Made by a program: the position numbers and the translations under genes. From Dethiobacter sp. (GTDB lineage: Bacteria; Bacillota; Dethiobacteria; DTU022; UBA8154): DNA of 51,470 nucleotides. Positions 48,848 to 51,470 of the stretch are shown here, piece after piece. Under the pieces are notes generated by a model. That model ran no database searches. It had not been told where the DNA came from and was given only the letters and a program-made list of their open reading frames with translations. The first letter of the stretch is position 1. Every line of letters begins with the position of its first letter. The stretch spans positions 1-51,470 of the forward strand of contig DYEO01000070.1 in assembly GCA_020725665.1 (NCBI GenBank). Direction: 5' to 3'.

Positions 48848-50461
48848 TTATACTTGCAGGGCCTCTCTGTGAGTATAGCGGGGCAAGAGCATGGGTGAAA
48901 CCCTTCCTGCTGTATCAACACCATTTTGTGCCAGTTCACGGTGGTAATTGTCCACATGATCCAGGGAAAGCTGTTTTAATTGTACCTCTTTGCATTTTTC
49001 GCCCGCATGCCAACCGGCGCGGCGGCCGAAAACAAGGATATCCAAAAGAGAGTTCCCCATCAGCCGGTTGCGCCCATGAATACCCCCTGAATTCTCTCCC
49101 GCCACATAGAGGTTTTCAATAGCAGTCGCACCGTTTTCGTCGATCATGAGACCGCCGTTCTGGTAATGGAGCGCTGGATAAATTAACATGGGCACTTTAC
49201 GGATATCCACATCAAAACGGGCAAACTGCCTGAGCATGGCGGGAAGCTGTTTTTCGATGGTCCCTTCACCATGGATCAGGTCAATGAGGGGGCAGTCGAG
49301 CCAGACTCCCACCATACCCGTAGGTGTGGGAATGCCCAGTTTCCGTTCGCTGCATTCCCGGATAATGGCGGCCGATTCAACGTCCCGTGTCTCCAGGTGG
49401 TGGACAAACTGTTCCCCGTTGATGTTGAGGGGAGTGGCACCGAGACCGCGTACTTTTTCTGTAACGAGCAGGCCCAGGATCTGAGGCGGATAAGCAGCGC
49501 CGGTGGGGTGGTACTGGATTGTATCCATAAAGGCGAGCTTAGCCCCGGCACGGTAGCCCATCACCAGCCCGTCAGCGGTGGCGCCGTAGTGGTTGGTGGT
49601 GGGAAAGCCCTGAAAATGGAGCCGCCCCGAGCCGCCCAGGGCTAAGATGACCGTTTTGGCACGGGCTACCAGGTATTCTTCCGTTTCCAGGTTGAACAGT
49701 ATGGCTCCGGCGGCCTTGCCTTCTGTGTCGAGTAATAACTCCACGGCGGCACAGAATTCGATAACCTTGATACCCTTGTTGAAGGCTTCATCTCTTAGGG
49801 TGCGCATGATCTCGGCGCCGGTATAGTCACGGGCCGCATGCATCCTTTTACGGGAGGTGCCCCCGCCGTGGGCCGTAAGCATGTTGCCTTGTTCGTCCTT
49901 GTCAAAAAAAGTACCCAGTTCTTCCAGCCACTTAATCACCATGGGAGCATCGTTAACGAGAGCACGCACCAGAGAGGGGACGTTGGTAAAGTGCCCGCCA
50001 CCTATGACGTCTAGATAATGGATTTCCGGCGAATCGTTGGCTTTGTCCGCGGCCTGGATGCCGCCCTGGGCCATCATGGTATTGGCATCACCGAAGCGCA
50101 GCTTAGTGACTAAAAGGACATCAGCCCCTTTTCCCAGGGCGCTAAGGGCGGCAGCGGCACCGGCGCCGCCGCCGCCGATAACGAGGACATCCACGTCGTA
50201 AGTCGGATCCTCAAGGTTGAGGGAAACGTTTGCGATGCGGCTGCGGGCTTCGATGAGGTCGGCCAGTTCTCGGGGCACTTTGTCGCCCTTGTTCACACCC
50301 ACCTTTAGTGGGCGAAAACCGTCTGCAATAAAGTCGGGATGGAAATTGCGCAGGACCTCCTGGCGCTCTTGCGGCGCCATCCTGGGATAGTCGACACCTT
50401 TCCTGCGGGGGCGTGTTGCTTCAACCTTTTTGATTAGTTCCATCATTTGGTGTGTATACAT
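48848..50461 (-). CDS. Fumarate reductase/succinate dehydrogenase-type flavoprotein (TfrA-like)
   Basis: About 537 residues of the FrdA/SdhA/NadB family. The N-terminus (1-75) is an extension before the FAD site VDVLVIGGGGAGAAAALSALGKG. Catalytic blocks: DTIQYHPTGAAYPP, LHYQNGGLMIDENG, and AGENSGGIHGRNRLMGNSLLDILVFGRRAG. The usual covalent-FAD His is replaced (DANTMMAQGG, where FrdA has RSHTVAAEGG), so FAD is probably non-covalent, as in soluble relatives. I favour the ATG at 50461 over an upstream TTG at 50503. Membrane anchors are absent nearby, which points to a soluble enzyme. The substrate is inferred, not proven. Confidence 0.87.
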   Translation of the reverse strand: MYTHQMMELIKKVEATRPRRKGVDYPRMAPQERQEVLRNFHPDFIADGFRPLKVGVNKGDKVPRELADLIEARSRIANVSLNLEDPTYDVDVLVIGGGGAGAAAALSALGKGADVLLVTKLRFGDANTMMAQGGIQAADKANDSPEIHYLDVIGGGHFTNVPSLVRALVNDAPMVIKWLEELGTFFDKDEQGNMLTAHGGGTSRKRMHAARDYTGAEIMRTLRDEAFNKGIKVIEFCAAVELLLDTEGKAAGAILFNLETEEYLVARAKTVILALGGSGRLHFQGFPTTNHYGATADGLVMGYRAGAKLAFMDTIQYHPTGAAYPPQILGLLVTEKVRGLGATPLNINGEQFVHHLETRDVESAAIIRECSERKLGIPTPTGMVGVWLDCPLIDLIHGEGTIEKQLPAMLRQFARFDVDIRKVPMLIYPALHYQNGGLMIDENGATAIENLYVAGENSGGIHGRNRLMGNSLLDILVFGRRAGWHAGEKCKEVQLKQLSLDHVDNYHRELAQNGVDTAGRVSPMLLPRYTHREALQV

Positions 50462-50505
50462 ATACCCACCCGGTCCCCTTGAACCAGGTTTGCCTCCCTT
50501 CAAAT

Positions 50506-51183
50506 CTATTCAATATCCCGGCTGTTGTACAGGACCTTGAGTTCTTCAATGTCTTTGCCCATCAACGCCTCAAGGGGGGCGTCGTATTTCCCCTCCCTTA
50601 TTTCCTCCACTCTTAACTTAAGGTGGGGCGCCTGAGGCAAGAGGTAACGGGCATAAAGGCGGCGCGCCAGGATAGCCACATGGTATTGCACTATGTGGGC
50701 CGGGCAGCGGGAAGCACAGAGGCCGCACATGATGCAATCAAAGGAGGCGTCGGCACAGCGGGCCAGATCGCCGCGCTGGGCATAGGCGATATACTGCATA
50801 ACTTTAAGGTCCTGGGGGCAAACAGCGGTGCAGGAGTTACAGCCGATACAGCGGTAAATTTCCGGGTAATAGTCGGCGATAGCAGTATTGGATGGAGCCA
50901 GTGTTTCAAGGTCATATACCTGTTTGACTGCGGGAAAGAAGGGAATTTGGGCCAGGTACATATCCTGCTCGACCTTAGTGCCGCAGGCCAGTCCCACTTT
51001 CAGTTCGTAATCCCCGGCAATACGGTAAACGGTGGCACAGGCACCGCAAAAGCCGGCACGGCAGCCACAGCCTCTTTTCAACTGGTATCCGGCGAATTCC
51101 AGGGCATCCATGATCGTTAAAGAAGCGGGGACGACATACTTTTTCCCCATAATATAGATATCAACCATCTCTACCTGGACCAT
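50506..51183 (-). CDS. Fumarate reductase/succinate dehydrogenase-type iron-sulfur subunit (TfrB N-domain-like)
   Basis: A 225-residue protein: N-terminal [2Fe-2S] plant-type domain (LKRGCGCRAGFCGACATVY, later LACG), then two clusters CIGCNSCTAVCP and CIMCGLCASRCP. The order matches SdhB/FrdB and the N-terminal half of thiol:fumarate reductase TfrB. TfrB has a C-terminal HdrB-like CCG domain; here that part is a separate gene, hdrB. AAGGAGG lies 8 nt before the ATG. It is the first gene of the run. Confidence 0.87.
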   Translation of the reverse strand: MVQVEMVDIYIMGKKYVVPASLTIMDALEFAGYQLKRGCGCRAGFCGACATVYRIAGDYELKVGLACGTKVEQDMYLAQIPFFPAVKQVYDLETLAPSNTAIADYYPEIYRCIGCNSCTAVCPQDLKVMQYIAYAQRGDLARCADASFDCIMCGLCASRCPAHIVQYHVAILARRLYARYLLPQAPHLKLRVEEIREGKYDAPLEALMGKDIEELKVLYNSRDIE

Positions 51184-51292
51184 TTACTTCCTACCTCCTT
51201 AATCCGAAAAAACCTAAACATCTCCAGGGAACAGGGTAGTGCTTTTACTTGTCTATCAAAACATGTCGTTCTAACTTCCAATTTCCAACCCT
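51184..51292. other. Gap between the malic-enzyme-like gene and the Frd-Hdr-Flx run
   Basis: About 109 bp. It holds a self-complementary AACTTCCAATTTCCAACC tract (51272-51290) just past the upstream stop codon and the AAGGAGG of the next gene. There is no clear terminator, so co-transcription with the upstream gene is possible. Confidence 0.4.
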
Positions 51293-51470
51293 CTAATCTC
51301 GAGTTTGGGGTAGGGGGATGATGCCGCTGTCCAGCAGCACCCTGGTCTGCTCCTGGGACCTTTTTATTTTGGACATAGCCATGTTAAAGATCTCTTCTTT
51401 GGTCATGGTCACCCGGGCTAGGCCCTCCTCTATAGCCTGCATGGCCGTGGCCGTGGCCACGCTGGGGAAT
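51293..51470 (-). CDS. C-terminus of a malic-enzyme-like protein (partial)
   Basis: The last 58 codons of a gene running in from beyond the window. The frame reads PSVATATAMQAIEEGLARV, MTKEEIFNMAMSKIKRSQEQ, VLLDSGIIPLPQTRD. The Ala-rich helix followed by AIEEGLAR is like the C-terminal end of NAD(P)-dependent malic enzymes (malate to pyruvate plus CO2). The assignment rests on this tail only. It lies 109 bp upstream of the Frd-like FeS gene on the same strand and would fit C4-dicarboxylate metabolism. Confidence 0.6.
   Translation of the reverse strand, partial: FPSVATATAMQAIEEGLARVTMTKEEIFNMAMSKIKRSQEQTRVLLDSGIIPLPQTRD

Noticed and set aside
48002..50461. L-aspartate oxidase (NadB) for the flavoprotein
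   Set aside because: The non-covalent FAD site is NadB-like, but nadA/nadC are absent and the FeS and Hdr genes flank it, so a Frd/Tfr-type subunit is favoured.

Overview
The window is chromosomal DNA of a strictly anaerobic, probably spore-forming low-to-mid GC Gram-positive bacterium (Bacillota, most like the Desulfotomaculum/Pelotomaculum/Moorella group). The reasons are a T-box leader, three cobalamin riboswitches, a PhoP-PhoR/pst locus with a Bacillus-type PhoP box, an oxygen-sensitive class III ribonucleotide reductase, a tungsten aldehyde:ferredoxin oxidoreductase, a hybrid-cluster protein, a Flx/Hdr electron-bifurcation cluster, and the fossil of a spore-photoproduct-lyase-type gene. 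The taxonomic call is inference from gene content; there is no rRNA here.

Layout. 1-1080: start of a secreted, probably B12-binding protein, preceded by two cobalamin riboswitches in series, each with its own terminator. 1081-8397: phosphate regulon on the minus strand (phoP-phoR, then a four-repeat PhoP box, then pstS-pstC-pstA-pstB-phoU). 8799-8874: tRNA-Arg(CCU) with its own promoter. 9052-14463: cobalamin riboswitch and the late cobalamin operon cobU-cbiB-cobS-cobD-cobQ. 14594-16850: T-box leader, 34-residue symporter accessory peptide and sodium:solute symporter, plus strand. 16965-18520: DUF432 protein and MscS channel. 18545-24830: a decayed RAYT transposase with GC-rich palindromic repeats, dinB, an intein-containing nrdD, a thymidylate synthase homologue and a gutted SPL gene. 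24819-30533: amino acid permease, amidohydrolase fragment, an unrecognised gene, nitroreductase, MetE-like protein, cupin and HD-domain protein. 30632-32849: hcp and an Rrf2 regulator. 33286-35477: pgi and a short-chain dehydrogenase. 35474-39176: ferredoxin-aor-moaD-hypB-hypA. 39472-42033: a winged-helix/ferredoxin protein and proA. 42339-51183: a nine-gene run, fumarate-reductase-like FeS and flavoprotein subunits followed by hdrB-hdrC-hdrA-flxD-flxC-flxB-flxA. 51293-51470: the C-terminus of a malic-enzyme-like protein.

How the genes work together. The most interesting unit is the nine-gene run at 42339-51183. It joins a soluble fumarate reductase/succinate dehydrogenase-type module (FAD subunit plus an FeS subunit) to a heterodisulfide-reductase core (HdrA flavin electron bifurcation, HdrC, HdrB) and to an NAD(H)-dehydrogenase module (FlxABCD). 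The prediction is a soluble complex that links NAD(H), ferredoxin and fumarate/succinate. The malic-enzyme fragment just upstream fits C4-dicarboxylate metabolism. The tungsten AOR also uses ferredoxin, and the cobalamin genes fit a metabolism dependent on corrinoid enzymes such as methylmalonyl-CoA mutase, but none of those enzymes is in the window.

Several gene remnants (RAYT, SPL, amidohydrolase) lie next to two kinds of short dispersed repeats: GC-rich palindromes ending in GCCCCTAC, and tandem AAAGTC-type units with palindromic elements.
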